Shown here: positions 55,283 through 63,476 of the stretch, one piece after another | Layout: every line of letters starts with the position of its first letter | How positions within the stretch are numbered: position 1 is the first letter of the stretch | Source of the DNA: Methanohalophilus levihalophilus | GTDB taxonomy: Archaea; Halobacteriota; Methanosarcinia; Methanosarcinales; Methanosarcinaceae | NCBI RefSeq assembly: GCF_017874375.1 | Contig: NZ_JAGGLK010000002.1 | Location: 434,001 to 498,000, forward strand | Direction of reading: 5' to 3' | DNA: 64,000 nucleotides | Notes under the pieces: generated by a model | Database searches by the model: none | Told to the model about the DNA's origin: nothing | The model's input: only the letters and a program-made list of their open reading frames with translations | Made by a program: the position numbers and the translations under genes

Positions 55283-56497
55283 TTATAATTGACTATCCAT
55301 TTTTAAAAGATGTCCCATTTTCAATTGCTTACAATTGAGATAGTCATTATTTAGCTCATTGGGTATTACTTCAATAGGCACCCGTTCCACCACAGTTAAT
55401 CCATATTCTTCAAGACCCATTATCTTTGTTGGATTGTTAGTCATCAGACGCATTTTTCGAACCCCCAGGTCCTTAAGAATCTGGGCTCCAACAGCGTAAT
55501 CCCTCATATCGGCATCAAATCCCAACTCAAGATTGGCATCAACCGTGTCGTATCCCCGGCACTGGAGTTCGTAAGCCTTGAGTTTATTGACCAGGCCAAT
55601 CCCCCGGCCTTCCTGCCTGAGATAAAGAATAACACCAGTTCCCTCTTTCTCCACCATGGCCATGGCTTTATGGAGTTGTTCGCCGCAGTCACATCTCATG
55701 GAGCCGAAGATATCTCCTGTCATACATTCTGAATGAACCCTTACGAGGATATCCTTTTCAGGATCGATTTCACCTTTGACCATTGCGATGTGGGTAAGCT
55801 TATCCAGGTCATTTTCATAGGCGATCAAATTAAACTCGCCGCCATATTTCGTGGGAATAACGGTTTCAGCTGCTTTTCTGACAAAAGATTCTGTCTTCAA
55901 CCGATACTTCACAAGATCCGCCACTGTACAGATACCTATGTCATGCTTTTCGCTGAATTTTTCCAGGGAGGGCATTCGAGCCATGGTACCATCATCATCC
56001 ATTATCTCACAGATGACACCGGCAGGCTTGCATCCGGCAAGACGTGCCAGATCCACAGATCCTTCTGTCTGGCCGACACGAACCATGACACCATTGTCTC
56101 TGGCTCTCAGGGGGAAAATATGGCCAGGTCGAACAAGGTCTTCCGCAGTTGCACCATCGGCAATGGCAGTCTGAATGGTGGTGGCCCTGTCTGCAGCAGA
56201 AATACCGGTGGTCACTCCATTCTTTGCCTCAATTGAAACGGTAAATCCGGTTTCATATAAAGATGTATTATTCTCCACCATCATGGGAAGGTCCAAACGG
56301 TCAGCTGTTTCACCGGTCATGGAAAGGCAGATCAGACCACGACCATACTTCGCCATAAAATTAATGGCTTCAGGGGTCACCGCCTCTGCTGCCATGGTCA
56401 GATCCCCTTCATTCTCCCGATCTTCATCATCCACAAGAATGACCATACGTCCGGCCTTGATGTCCTTAATGGCCTGCTCAATGCTTATTTTAGACAT
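55283..56497 (-). CDS. ribBA: Bifunctional riboflavin biosynthesis protein RibBA
   Basis: 404 residues. The first ~200 form 3,4-dihydroxy-2-butanone-4-phosphate synthase: ILVDDEDRENEGDLTMAAE with acidic metal site, and RPGHIFPLRARDNGVMVRVGQTEGSVDLARLAG. The remainder is GTP cyclohydrolase II: VRVHSECMTGDIFGSMRCDCGEQL with the zinc Cys trio, YLRQEGRGIGL, and KMRLMTNNPTK. Together they make both precursors of riboflavin. Fused RibBA with GCH II is a bacterial and plant arrangement; archaea normally use separate RibB and GTP cyclohydrolase III, so this gene looks horizontally acquired. AAGGAG lies before ATG 56497. Confidence 0.92.
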   Translation of the reverse strand: MSKISIEQAIKDIKAGRMVILVDDEDRENEGDLTMAAEAVTPEAINFMAKYGRGLICLSMTGETADRLDLPMMVENNTSLYETGFTVSIEAKNGVTTGISAADRATTIQTAIADGATAEDLVRPGHIFPLRARDNGVMVRVGQTEGSVDLARLAGCKPAGVICEIMDDDGTMARMPSLEKFSEKHDIGICTVADLVKYRLKTESFVRKAAETVIPTKYGGEFNLIAYENDLDKLTHIAMVKGEIDPEKDILVRVHSECMTGDIFGSMRCDCGEQLHKAMAMVEKEGTGVILYLRQEGRGIGLVNKLKAYELQCRGYDTVDANLELGFDADMRDYAVGAQILKDLGVRKMRLMTNNPTKIMGLEEYGLTVVERVPIEVIPNELNNDYLNCKQLKMGHLLKMDSQL

Positions 56498-56512
56498 ATT
56501 CGTATTCACTCC

Positions 56513-56686
56513 TTATAGTAATCCTGTTAAATCATTGCCAATGCCATCCCAACTCTCAGCTGTGTGCTCTTCCATGAAGGGATGAAACAATGTGAGATGG
56601 CCTGGCATGGAAAGAATATCCCAGGCTTTCTTCGCAGGAACTCTAACTTCTTTTTCGTAATAGAAAGTTTCTTCGTAGTCAAACAT
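56513..56686 (-). pseudogene. N-terminal remnant of an SRPBCC-fold protein
   Basis: 57 codons: FDYEETFYYEKEVRVPAKKAWDILSMPGHLTLFHPFMEEHTAESWDGIG, then stop. This is the first third of a START/SRPBCC polyketide-cyclase-like domain (about 150 residues expected), cut just upstream of ribBA. It could be a short expressed peptide, but the truncation suggests that ribBA was inserted into or next to a larger gene. Confidence 0.55.
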
Positions 56687-56725
56687 GGTTCAATCTCCTC
56701 TTTAGCTTAGTTTATTTTTCAGCAG

Positions 56726-56920
56726 TTACTTTGGAATTGGCTGGTCAGGCGTGACACCATAGTAATTAGTTCTTGCCTTACCAAACGGACAACCATTTGG
56801 ACCTGTTATCTTCAGCTCGATGTTCTGTAGTGTTTTACACAGACTGTTGCCAGCACGTGCACCTCTACAGATAATACAAAGCTTTTCACAGAATATTGGA
56901 GCTTTTTTTTGGGCTGCCAT
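56726..56920 (-). CDS. Small Cys-rich protein
   Basis: 64 residues with five cysteines (IFCEKLCIICRGARAGNSLCKTL...GPNGCPFG). The spacing Cys-x3-Cys-x2-Cys could bind an iron-sulfur cluster or zinc. Sits in a redox-protein cluster between ribBA and the iron-sulfur flavoprotein, same strand. Not recognised further. Confidence 0.55.
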   Translation of the reverse strand: MAAQKKAPIFCEKLCIICRGARAGNSLCKTLQNIELKITGPNGCPFGKARTNYYGVTPDQPIPK

Positions 56921-56991
56921 TTGTTATGTCCTCCTGTTGAAGTTTTATTAATTCCAAAATATCTTCTTTAGTATCTTTTTGCATCCAGTTG

Positions 56992-57702
56992 TTAATGTCC
57001 TTGCATCGCTTCTCCCATAGCTGCAATTATCTTCATCATTTCCTGTGTTGTTTCCTCACGGCTGTAATCGGCAGAGCGCAGTTGTTCACCAAGCTTTTTG
57101 CCTGCCTGCTCGGCTGCAAGCATTAATTCATCATCCTTTGTGACATTAGGGATTGTATCCTCAGTGACAGGGACACCTGGTCCGTATTTAAAGTAGTGTA
57201 CACCCACCTTACATGTTTCACCATATCCACAATAGCTGCACCCAGGGGCACCAATTCCCTGAACGTTGTCTACAACTTTGATCATATTCATTATGCAGAA
57301 TGTATTTAGATGCTCAGAAGGTGGCGCAGGATCTACACCTCCAAGACTTACGGTAACTGCAAGTTTTCCCCAGAGGATATCAGCTTCACGATGCCTGAAT
57401 TGATACCACCTTTCCATGAAGGAGTGCATCACTGCGTTCAATGTGTTGAAGTAGTTGACACCGCTTAAAACATAGGCATCTGCTTCAACAATTTTGTCAC
57501 GCATGGTTTTCATGTCATCATTAACTTTGCAAACATTGTCACCAGCACATGCCATACAACCGATACAGCCACCTATGTTTTTACCGTGCAGTGAAATAAG
57601 TTCATATTCACATCCTGTATTCTCCAGGATTTTCTGTACAACTTTAATAGAGCCTGAACGTAATTCTGTCCTTGGGCTTCCTGATATTCCGAGTATTTTC
57701 AT
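56992..57702 (-). CDS. Iron-sulfur flavoprotein (Isf family)
   Basis: 236 residues. NADPH-dependent FMN reductase-like fold: KILGISGSPRTELRSGS phosphate loop and VLSGVNYFNTLNAVMHSFMERWY. The compact motif Cys46-x2-Cys49-x2-Cys52-x5-Cys58 (CIGCMACAGDNVC) is the 4Fe-4S ligand set of Isf proteins, used in methanogens to pass electrons from ferredoxin, for example to reduce O2 or peroxide. The C-terminal half has added Cys (GAPGCSYCGYGETCKVG). Divergent from the regulator at 57895. Confidence 0.85.
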   Translation of the reverse strand: MKILGISGSPRTELRSGSIKVVQKILENTGCEYELISLHGKNIGGCIGCMACAGDNVCKVNDDMKTMRDKIVEADAYVLSGVNYFNTLNAVMHSFMERWYQFRHREADILWGKLAVTVSLGGVDPAPPSEHLNTFCIMNMIKVVDNVQGIGAPGCSYCGYGETCKVGVHYFKYGPGVPVTEDTIPNVTKDDELMLAAEQAGKKLGEQLRSADYSREETTQEMMKIIAAMGEAMQGH

Positions 57703-57894
57703 TTTTTAAACTCCTTCATGTTGTTGATTTCTGAAACTTTTGGTTTTCGGTTTTGTCAATATAAGATACTTATACGTACATGAATATATACCAATCTGTC
57801 ACAAAAGTATACAAGCATATTTTTAGTCATAAAACTATACTACACATACCTTTTTATAACTGTAAATCAAACTACCGTAAAAAGAGGAATTGTT

Positions 57895-58656
57895 ATGAAT
57901 GAACTAATATCGGAATCATCAAGCACTTCTTCATTGGAAAAAGAAGTTCGTGCTCTTCGCCTGGAGCTTAATGAATTCAGAAATGAAGTTACAACGGGTA
58001 AAACATATTCATTGCTCAACGAGTTCAAGAATCAATGCGCTGGAGATTTTCTTAATGCTTCTCTTGGAAATAACTTAAACAGCATCAAGAATGAGTCACA
58101 TGAGTGTACGATGTGGGACAATTGCGAACCTGTTTTCACTGAGTACTTTGACAGTTTATCTGGTTTTGCGATAAAAGGGGAGCTATCAGATGCTAACGTT
58201 TCAAGTCTAAGGAGCAAACTTGTCCAAATGAAGGAACGTGCAGGGGAATCAAAGGAAACCAAAAAGTGTTTGAATTGCTTCCAACATGCTGAAACATGTT
58301 TAGAGACCCAGATCGAAATGTTGCAAGAAATGGGTTTTTGTAAACCCGATAACGGGGATATACAAGTTAAAGATCTTCCCGAAGACCAAATCTCCATTTT
58401 AATAGGAGATGCATTGAGTAGTGCCGCCAGAGTCCAGATCCTTAAAGCATTACATGATGATGCTAAATCATTCACTGCACTTTCAAAACTCACAAAACTT
58501 CGTGGTGGAAATCTACTATTCCATCTTGATAAATTACAAAGCAAAGGATTGATACGCCAACGTGAAGAACGAGGTGAATATCAGATCAGTTTGCAAGGTC
58601 ATAATCTCATGAATTCCCTAATAGAGGTTACAAAAGCAATGTCTTTTAGGGTATAA
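57895..58656 (+). CDS. Winged-helix regulator with Cys-rich sensor domain
   Basis: 253 residues. N-terminal coiled coil (about 10-35). A middle domain has Cys pairs (HECTMWDNCEPVFTEYF, KKCLNCFQHAETC) that could bind metal or sense redox. C-terminal ArsR-like winged helix (about 165-250: GDALSSAARVQILKALHDDAKSFTALSKLTKLRGGNLLFHLDKLQSKGLIRQREERGEYQISLQG). Divergent with a 192 bp TATA-rich gap from the Isf gene, which is a likely target. Confidence 0.78.
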   Translation: MNELISESSSTSSLEKEVRALRLELNEFRNEVTTGKTYSLLNEFKNQCAGDFLNASLGNNLNSIKNESHECTMWDNCEPVFTEYFDSLSGFAIKGELSDANVSSLRSKLVQMKERAGESKETKKCLNCFQHAETCLETQIEMLQEMGFCKPDNGDIQVKDLPEDQISILIGDALSSAARVQILKALHDDAKSFTALSKLTKLRGGNLLFHLDKLQSKGLIRQREERGEYQISLQGHNLMNSLIEVTKAMSFRV

Positions 58657-58699
58657 ATTTTTATGAGATCGAAGTTAGCAAGCTCTATTGGAGGATTTT

Positions 58700-58957
58700 T
58701 TGAAAGGTACCGAATGGAAAACATGGATCGAAGCATTTCGACTATTTTTTAATGGAGAAACTCTGCGCTCCTGCATCCCGGTAGCACTTGTTGTCGGATT
58801 ACTTTTGTCAACCATCAATCAAGGTGATGTCATTGCAAGTGGAGCGGCAACTACTTTTACATGGTTCAAAGTCGGGATGAACTTTGTAATACCATTTTGT
58901 GTTTCCAGCTATGGATATCTTATAGCGTGTCGGTCAAAAACCCCAATAACTTATTGA
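58700..58957 (+). CDS. NrtS-like small membrane protein
   Basis: 85 residues. TWIEAFRLFFNGETLRSCIPVALVVGLLLSTINQGDVIAS...TWFKVGMNFVIPFCVSSYGYLIA has two hydrophobic helices and the INQGD and VPxCVS-like signature of NrtS, a nitrate/nitrite transporter-associated small protein. TTG 58700 is taken because GGAGG lies five bases before it. Follows the Cys-rich regulator by 43 bases. Confidence 0.6.
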   Translation: MKGTEWKTWIEAFRLFFNGETLRSCIPVALVVGLLLSTINQGDVIASGAATTFTWFKVGMNFVIPFCVSSYGYLIACRSKTPITY

Positions 58958-59014
58958 TAGTGTGGAATTTCATAAAAGTAACAGAGAATTGCATAAATAA
59001 ATTCGGAGAAAAAT

Positions 59015-59083
59015 ATGTCTGCATTAAGTGTATTGGCCTGTAAAATACTCTAGGATGAACTTGTCTAGATCCTGAAGAATTAA
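59015..59083 (+). pseudogene. N-terminal remnant of a DUF1638 gene
   Basis: ATG 59015 opens MSALSVLACKIL, TAG, DELV, TAG, ILKN, TAA. This matches the start of the DUF1638 genes here (LSILACEMLEDELVYVLS) with TAG at two positions and nothing of the rest. It sits about 35 bases upstream of the intact DUF1638 gene on the same strand, as expected from a tandem duplication that later decayed. Confidence 0.7.
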
Positions 59084-59117
59084 ATAAGTAGCAACAATTA
59101 ATGAAACTGATCTAATC

Positions 59118-59975
59118 ATGCCTGTTCTGAGTATAGTTGCATGTGAAATGCTTGAAGATGAACTTGTACATGTTCTCTCAATTGATAATGACATCAAACA
59201 ATTGTATTTAGTTGAAAACACGAACAGTTTCAGATTGGCGAGGAAACTGAAGTCCAGAGGCATGCGACCTTTCATATTTCCTTTTGACAGGTTATCTGCT
59301 ATTGTTATGAAAAATAGTCGTGATCTGTTCTCTGAAATCATTTTGCGTTTTCCAAAGTTTTCTATTTTCAAGAAGATACACTATGCTCTTAAAGCAGGAA
59401 AATGTGATCATCTCATTATTGTAGTGAATCTCCTTCCAAAAGACCTGCATGCTGATACGGATCGCCTGCATTCTGAAGTATACCGCAATGCCAGAGATAT
59501 GGCAAAGTTTTCGGATGGAATCCTGCTTTTCTACGGGAAATGCGCTTACAGTTATGAATCCAAGACCAAGTTAAAGTCACTTGATTGTCCTGTTTATTTC
59601 CTGAAAGACAATAACAGTGAGGTTGTGGAGGATTGCATCAGTACCGCACTTGGTGGCAACGATGCGTACACGAAAGCCGATAAACTGGGAAAAGGTAAAG
59701 GTGTCTTCTACGTAACCCCGATGTGGATTAATTACATGAAAGAGGAGATAAAGCCGGGTAGATCATCCAATGATTACAAATATCTTAATGATCCAAATTA
59801 CAGCCTGCTCTTTAAGGTAAACCGACCGGATTCCGACAATGCCGACTTTTCCAGGAACGCATCGGAGTTCGCAAAAACCTTTGACATGGATATCATCAAT
59901 ATTAACGGCACTATGAAAATAGCAACTGATTCCTATATGAATGCGAAACTTGCGGTATGTAAAGACCCAGATTGA
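59118..59975 (+). CDS. DUF1638 protein (paralogue 1)
   Basis: 285 residues. Shared with two paralogues in this window: VLSIVACEMLEDELVHVLS at the start, LHSEVYRNARDMAKFSDGILLFYGKC, CPVYFLKDNNSEVVEDCISTALGGNDAY, and GKGKGVFYVTPMWI. Conserved Cys near residue 10, in YGKC and in EDCIS could bind a metal or corrinoid-related cofactor; this is inference. DUF1638 proteins are frequent in methylotrophic methanogens, with no settled function. Transcribed alone on the plus strand, apart from the other two. Confidence 0.8.
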   Translation: MPVLSIVACEMLEDELVHVLSIDNDIKQLYLVENTNSFRLARKLKSRGMRPFIFPFDRLSAIVMKNSRDLFSEIILRFPKFSIFKKIHYALKAGKCDHLIIVVNLLPKDLHADTDRLHSEVYRNARDMAKFSDGILLFYGKCAYSYESKTKLKSLDCPVYFLKDNNSEVVEDCISTALGGNDAYTKADKLGKGKGVFYVTPMWINYMKEEIKPGRSSNDYKYLNDPNYSLLFKVNRPDSDNADFSRNASEFAKTFDMDIININGTMKIATDSYMNAKLAVCKDPD

Positions 59976-60065
59976 TATTGTTTTTAATATAGTTGGAGTT
60001 ACCCAAGTGCATTAAGCATAGTGCAGATTAAGTATACTAAATATCTACCTATAGGCAGGCAATAG

Positions 60066-60545
60066 TTATGTTGCTCTGCAAATACAGTATTTGCACAGGG
60101 ACATTTCCTCTAATATATGCTCACTCTTTGCAGGGCAGTAATAAACGCCATCATTTTCAAAAATCGTCTGATCTTCATTCATGTACATTCCCGGTGCATG
60201 GAGTGGTTCTTTCACTATAAAAGTCAGATATGTGGAAATAATACGAGTATATTCCTTCAAATCTTTTTGACCGGGAGCATACTCATCCATATACATGTTG
60301 ATCCTGAAACTAAAATCTTCAAGCTTCCCAGTGTCAATCTCCTCAGATATTTCAGAACAATCTCTTTCTTTTAGCTCAGAAAACTTCTTGCTGTTATACC
60401 TTGCAAGACATTCCATGTTATACTGAAAACTTCCGGGAGGAGTCTGAATATCGCCGGATTCTTTTTCATTGATCTTTGCTAAATATCCAGAAGAAAGATT
60501 GGAAGCTTCTTTTTGTAATAAAAATAATAGTTCACATGAATTCAT
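60066..60545 (-). CDS. DUF2115 protein
   Basis: 159 residues. Helical N-terminus, LKEYTRIISTYLTFIVKEPLHAPGMYMNEDQTIFENDGVYYCPAKSEHILEEMSLCKYCICRAT: the C-terminal YCPxK...CxxC pattern is typical of DUF2115, a methanogen-specific family of unknown role, which may bind metal through its Cys. Follows the radical SAM gene by 130 bp on the same strand. Confidence 0.72.
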   Translation of the reverse strand: MNSCELLFLLQKEASNLSSGYLAKINEKESGDIQTPPGSFQYNMECLARYNSKKFSELKERDCSEISEEIDTGKLEDFSFRINMYMDEYAPGQKDLKEYTRIISTYLTFIVKEPLHAPGMYMNEDQTIFENDGVYYCPAKSEHILEEMSLCKYCICRAT

Positions 60546-60599
60546 ATGAAATCTCCTCCATATTATGTAAATGAAACATCTTTCAAGCTATAGTTTCGT

Positions 60600-60668
60600 T
60601 TATTTGTTCTTTATTTCAGTCTTTATGGAATTATAGCACTTCTCGAATATGTTGCCTGATGAAAAATG
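60600..60668 (-). pseudogene. C-terminal remnant of a DUF1638 gene
   Basis: On the minus strand the frame reads HFSSGNIFEKCYNSIKTEIKNK then TAA, matching the end of the DUF1638 protein at 62558 (SGNQEIFEKCYSAIKDEIKNK). Upstream it runs straight into the radical SAM stop in the same frame, so the rest of the gene was lost when the radical SAM gene arrived or was duplicated beside it. Confidence 0.7.
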
Positions 60669-60674
60669 TCAGTT

Positions 60675-61649
60675 CTACATCAATTCATAGTGTTGCGCAA
60701 CTTCCAGATTAAAATTGTACATAAGGCTGTTCTCAACGTAACCAGAAAAAAGGCATTTCTTACATTTGTATGCCATGTCCTTCCTGAATTCCCTTGTATT
60801 CTTCCATACATTTGCAATCCCGTCATCGATATGACCAATTGGTGCTCGATGAACTCTGCAGTTCTCGATAGTTCCGTCTGCAGTTACGTTCAGTATTATG
60901 TCATTGGCATGACAGATGAAATCCGTCCTGAGGTCACGGATCATTTCTAGGTATGTGTAGGAATTGATGATAGGATAACCTTCTTTTTTCATTTCCATTA
61001 TCCTGCCCACAGTCTTGCGGTACTTCTCGGTATCCCTTATCCCCATGTTTTCCCAGGTATCCCTATCTATTCCCTTAAATTCGTACATGGGCTCGAATGA
61101 GATTTTGACATCAAGCTCCTTAGCCATGGTTATGAGTTCTTCAATATCATCTAGGTTTTTACCACTGATGACACAGTTCAACAGAAGAGGTTTCCTGATC
61201 ATATCTCTGGCTTTCAGGATACCTGGCATGATCCTGTCAAGACTGATGCCTCTTATGTCCTTGTAGCTGGATGTCCCATCCACAGAAACTGAGAGGTAGT
61301 CAAGGTCATTCAGTTCACCTATCCTTTTTTCAAGTAGCAGGCCATTGGTGATGAGCGAGGTCACCATTCCCAGCTGCTTCGCATAGGCCAGTATCTCAGG
61401 CAGGTCTTCTCTCAAAAGGGGTTCTACGGTCCATGCATTATAGACAAGTATCCCGAAAGCCCTTGCCTGATCAAGGAGTTTAAATATACCCGTGAGCTCC
61501 ATCTCCTCTCCCTCTGTTTTCCAGTATTCGCAAAAAGAGCATTTCATGTTGCATCTGGAATTGATGGCGTGAGATAATACAAAGGGTTGTTTTTTTATTC
61601 GCATCTGCCAGATAGCCTTTGCTGCAATGAGGGGTGAGTATTTGGTCAT
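60675..61649 (-). CDS. Radical SAM/SPASM-like protein, TAG-terminated
   Basis: 324 residues. Cys33-x3-Cys37-x2-Cys40 (SRCNMKCSFC) binds the SAM cluster. SVDGTSSYKDIRGISLD and LLNCVISGKN are barrel segments as in SPASM-type enzymes, and the C-terminal CHANDIILNVTADGTIENCRVHR...YKCKKCLFSGYVEN supplies further cysteines for an auxiliary cluster. Substrate unknown. Located 30 bp after a DUF1638 gene on the same strand, so probably co-expressed with it. Ends TAG, followed one codon later by TGA. Confidence 0.82.
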   Translation of the reverse strand: MTKYSPLIAAKAIWQMRIKKQPFVLSHAINSRCNMKCSFCEYWKTEGEEMELTGIFKLLDQARAFGILVYNAWTVEPLLREDLPEILAYAKQLGMVTSLITNGLLLEKRIGELNDLDYLSVSVDGTSSYKDIRGISLDRIMPGILKARDMIRKPLLLNCVISGKNLDDIEELITMAKELDVKISFEPMYEFKGIDRDTWENMGIRDTEKYRKTVGRIMEMKKEGYPIINSYTYLEMIRDLRTDFICHANDIILNVTADGTIENCRVHRAPIGHIDDGIANVWKNTREFRKDMAYKCKKCLFSGYVENSLMYNFNLEVAQHYELM

Positions 61650-61679
61650 GGGGATTATCCTGGATTGTTTCTTCTTTCG

Positions 61680-62549
61680 TTAACAGTTTCCACTCTCGGA
61701 AATACTTGTTTTAGTTTCCATATATGAATTACTGGCTATATCCATCGTTCCATTAGTGTTAATAATCTCCATGTCAAACTCTTTTGCAAATTCAGAAGCA
61801 TTCTCATGGTAAGTATTATCTTTATAAATTTGATTGTTGATCTTGACAAGAAAAGCATAATCAGGGTTTCTTAGATATCTAGCGTGTTCCTTATAAGATT
61901 GCGTAGATCTGAAGTTCTCTTTATTCATATCGGAAAGCCACATTGGGGTTGCATAGAAGACACCTTTGCCTTTTCCTAGTTCCTTGCTATTCCCGTACGC
62001 ATCGTTACCACCAAGTGCTACGCTAATACAGTCATCAACAAGATTTCTTTCATTGTCTCTCAGAAAATAAACAGGGCAATCAAGCCCCTGCAGATCGTCC
62101 TGTACTTTTTTAGAACTATAACCACATTTCCCATAGAAAAGAAGGATACCATCTGATATTTTTGAGATTTCTCTGGCATTCAGATATACTTCAGATTGCA
62201 AATGATCAATATCAGAATGCAGGTCTTTTCTCAGAAGATTTACAACAACCGTTAATTCCTGTTGTTTCTTCCTATTAAACGAATCATATATTTGCCTTAA
62301 GATTGGAATATCTGAAAACAGCTTTATGAACCTGCCAGATGATCTTCTATTGTTTTCTAATACAATTGGATACAATCGATCAGATGAAAACACAAAAGGC
62401 TTTAGATTTTCAGACTTTAGTTTTTGTACAAACCTTAAGCTGTTTTTGTTCTCTACCACAAATAAGTTTTTAATTTCAAGGTCTTTTGAGAGAACATAAA
62501 CCAGTTCATCTTCGAGCATTTCGCAGGCAAGTATACTTAACAGAGGCAT
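61680..62549 (-). CDS. DUF1638 protein (paralogue 2)
   Basis: 289 residues, closest to paralogue 1: PLLSILACEMLEDELVYVLSKD, SDGILLFYGKCGYS, CPVYFLRDNERNLVDDCISVALGGNDAYG, GKGKGVFYATPMWL, FAKEFDMEIINTNGTMDIA. Middle gene of a three-gene operon, eight bases after paralogue 3. Confidence 0.8.
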   Translation of the reverse strand: MPLLSILACEMLEDELVYVLSKDLEIKNLFVVENKNSLRFVQKLKSENLKPFVFSSDRLYPIVLENNRRSSGRFIKLFSDIPILRQIYDSFNRKKQQELTVVVNLLRKDLHSDIDHLQSEVYLNAREISKISDGILLFYGKCGYSSKKVQDDLQGLDCPVYFLRDNERNLVDDCISVALGGNDAYGNSKELGKGKGVFYATPMWLSDMNKENFRSTQSYKEHARYLRNPDYAFLVKINNQIYKDNTYHENASEFAKEFDMEIINTNGTMDIASNSYMETKTSISESGNC

Positions 62550-62557
62550 GATTATTT

Positions 62558-63361
62558 TTACATGTTTTTGTTCTTTATTTCATCCTTTATTGCAGAATAG
62601 CATTTCTCGAATATCTCCTGATTACCGCTGACCTCAAAGGTGCTATATCCAAACAAATTGGCATATTCCTCGATCTTTGCATCAACATCTTTTACATATG
62701 TCAGGCCCGTATTGACCTTTGCAACCCTTGAATATCCTGCCATGTCGTTGACCATTTTTGCCATCTTGAGCGCTTTTCCAGGATCAGAATTATATTTGTC
62801 GATGTTCAAAAGTTCTCTCCACGAATTGGCATACATGGGTGTAAAGAAAAAAGCAGGTTCTTTACTGTGGGTTTTAAGCAGCTTCAGATAATTTGCTCCA
62901 CCGCCGACTGCAGCTCCGATGCAGTCATCCACAATTCTTTCTTCATCCCTTAGTATTCGCACGACGCAACCATCTTTTTCAAGGCAGAAATCCTCTTCGA
63001 CCTTTCCCAGAACATTACCACAAAGGCCGTAAAAAAGAAGTATGCCATCGGAGAAAGGAATCATTTCCTCAATACTATGGTAAACCTCGGATTTCAAGGT
63101 TTTTGGCACTGCGTGAAGTCCAAGTTCCAGAATATTAACTACTACTATTGATTCATTTGTTTCAATGTATCCTAGAAAATCTGGTAGCTTTTCAAAAGGA
63201 ACCATTTCATAAGAGACATTCTGTTCATTAAGTTTTGCTGCAAATTCTGAAATGTTATTATTTTCTACGATTATGATCTTATCAACTTCAGGATCATTGC
63301 TAAAAAGCCAGACAATTTCATCTTGCATTATCTCACATGAGATTATACTCATAACGGACAT
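62558..63361 (-). CDS. DUF1638 protein (paralogue 3)
   Basis: 267 residues, more diverged: SIISCEIMQDEIVWLFSND, FSDGILLFYGLCGNVLG, CVVRILRDEERIVDDCIGAAVGGGANY, AFFFTPMYA. ATG 63361 has GGAGGAG about ten bases upstream. First gene of the operon, downstream of a TATA box and a palindromic operator (63434-63455). Confidence 0.8.
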   Translation of the reverse strand: MSVMSIISCEIMQDEIVWLFSNDPEVDKIIIVENNNISEFAAKLNEQNVSYEMVPFEKLPDFLGYIETNESIVVVNILELGLHAVPKTLKSEVYHSIEEMIPFSDGILLFYGLCGNVLGKVEEDFCLEKDGCVVRILRDEERIVDDCIGAAVGGGANYLKLLKTHSKEPAFFFTPMYANSWRELLNIDKYNSDPGKALKMAKMVNDMAGYSRVAKVNTGLTYVKDVDAKIEEYANLFGYSTFEVSGNQEIFEKCYSAIKDEIKNKNM

Positions 63362-63433
63362 TACCAATCTCCTCCAATTTTATGTATTTTTATTTGTTTC
63401 GTTTTTTTCGAGCAAAAATAATATGATATTATA

Positions 63434-63455
63434 AACTATCTACCTACATGTAGAT
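63434..63455 (-). promoter_or_regulatory. Palindromic operator upstream of the DUF1638 operon
   Basis: CTATCTAC-N6-GTAGATAG is a perfect 8 bp inverted repeat, directly upstream (in minus direction) of a TATA-like TTTATAATATC and about 75 bases before ATG 63361. It fits a TetR-family operator; the TetR gene is just beyond it. A half-match ATCTACCTA lies at about 60042. Confidence 0.65.
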
Positions 63456-63476
63456 AGGCAAAAATTAAATAAAAAA

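Noticed and set aside
60042-60055. Second TetR operator
   Set aside because: Only a half-site matches, and it lies between two convergent gene ends, not in a promoter.
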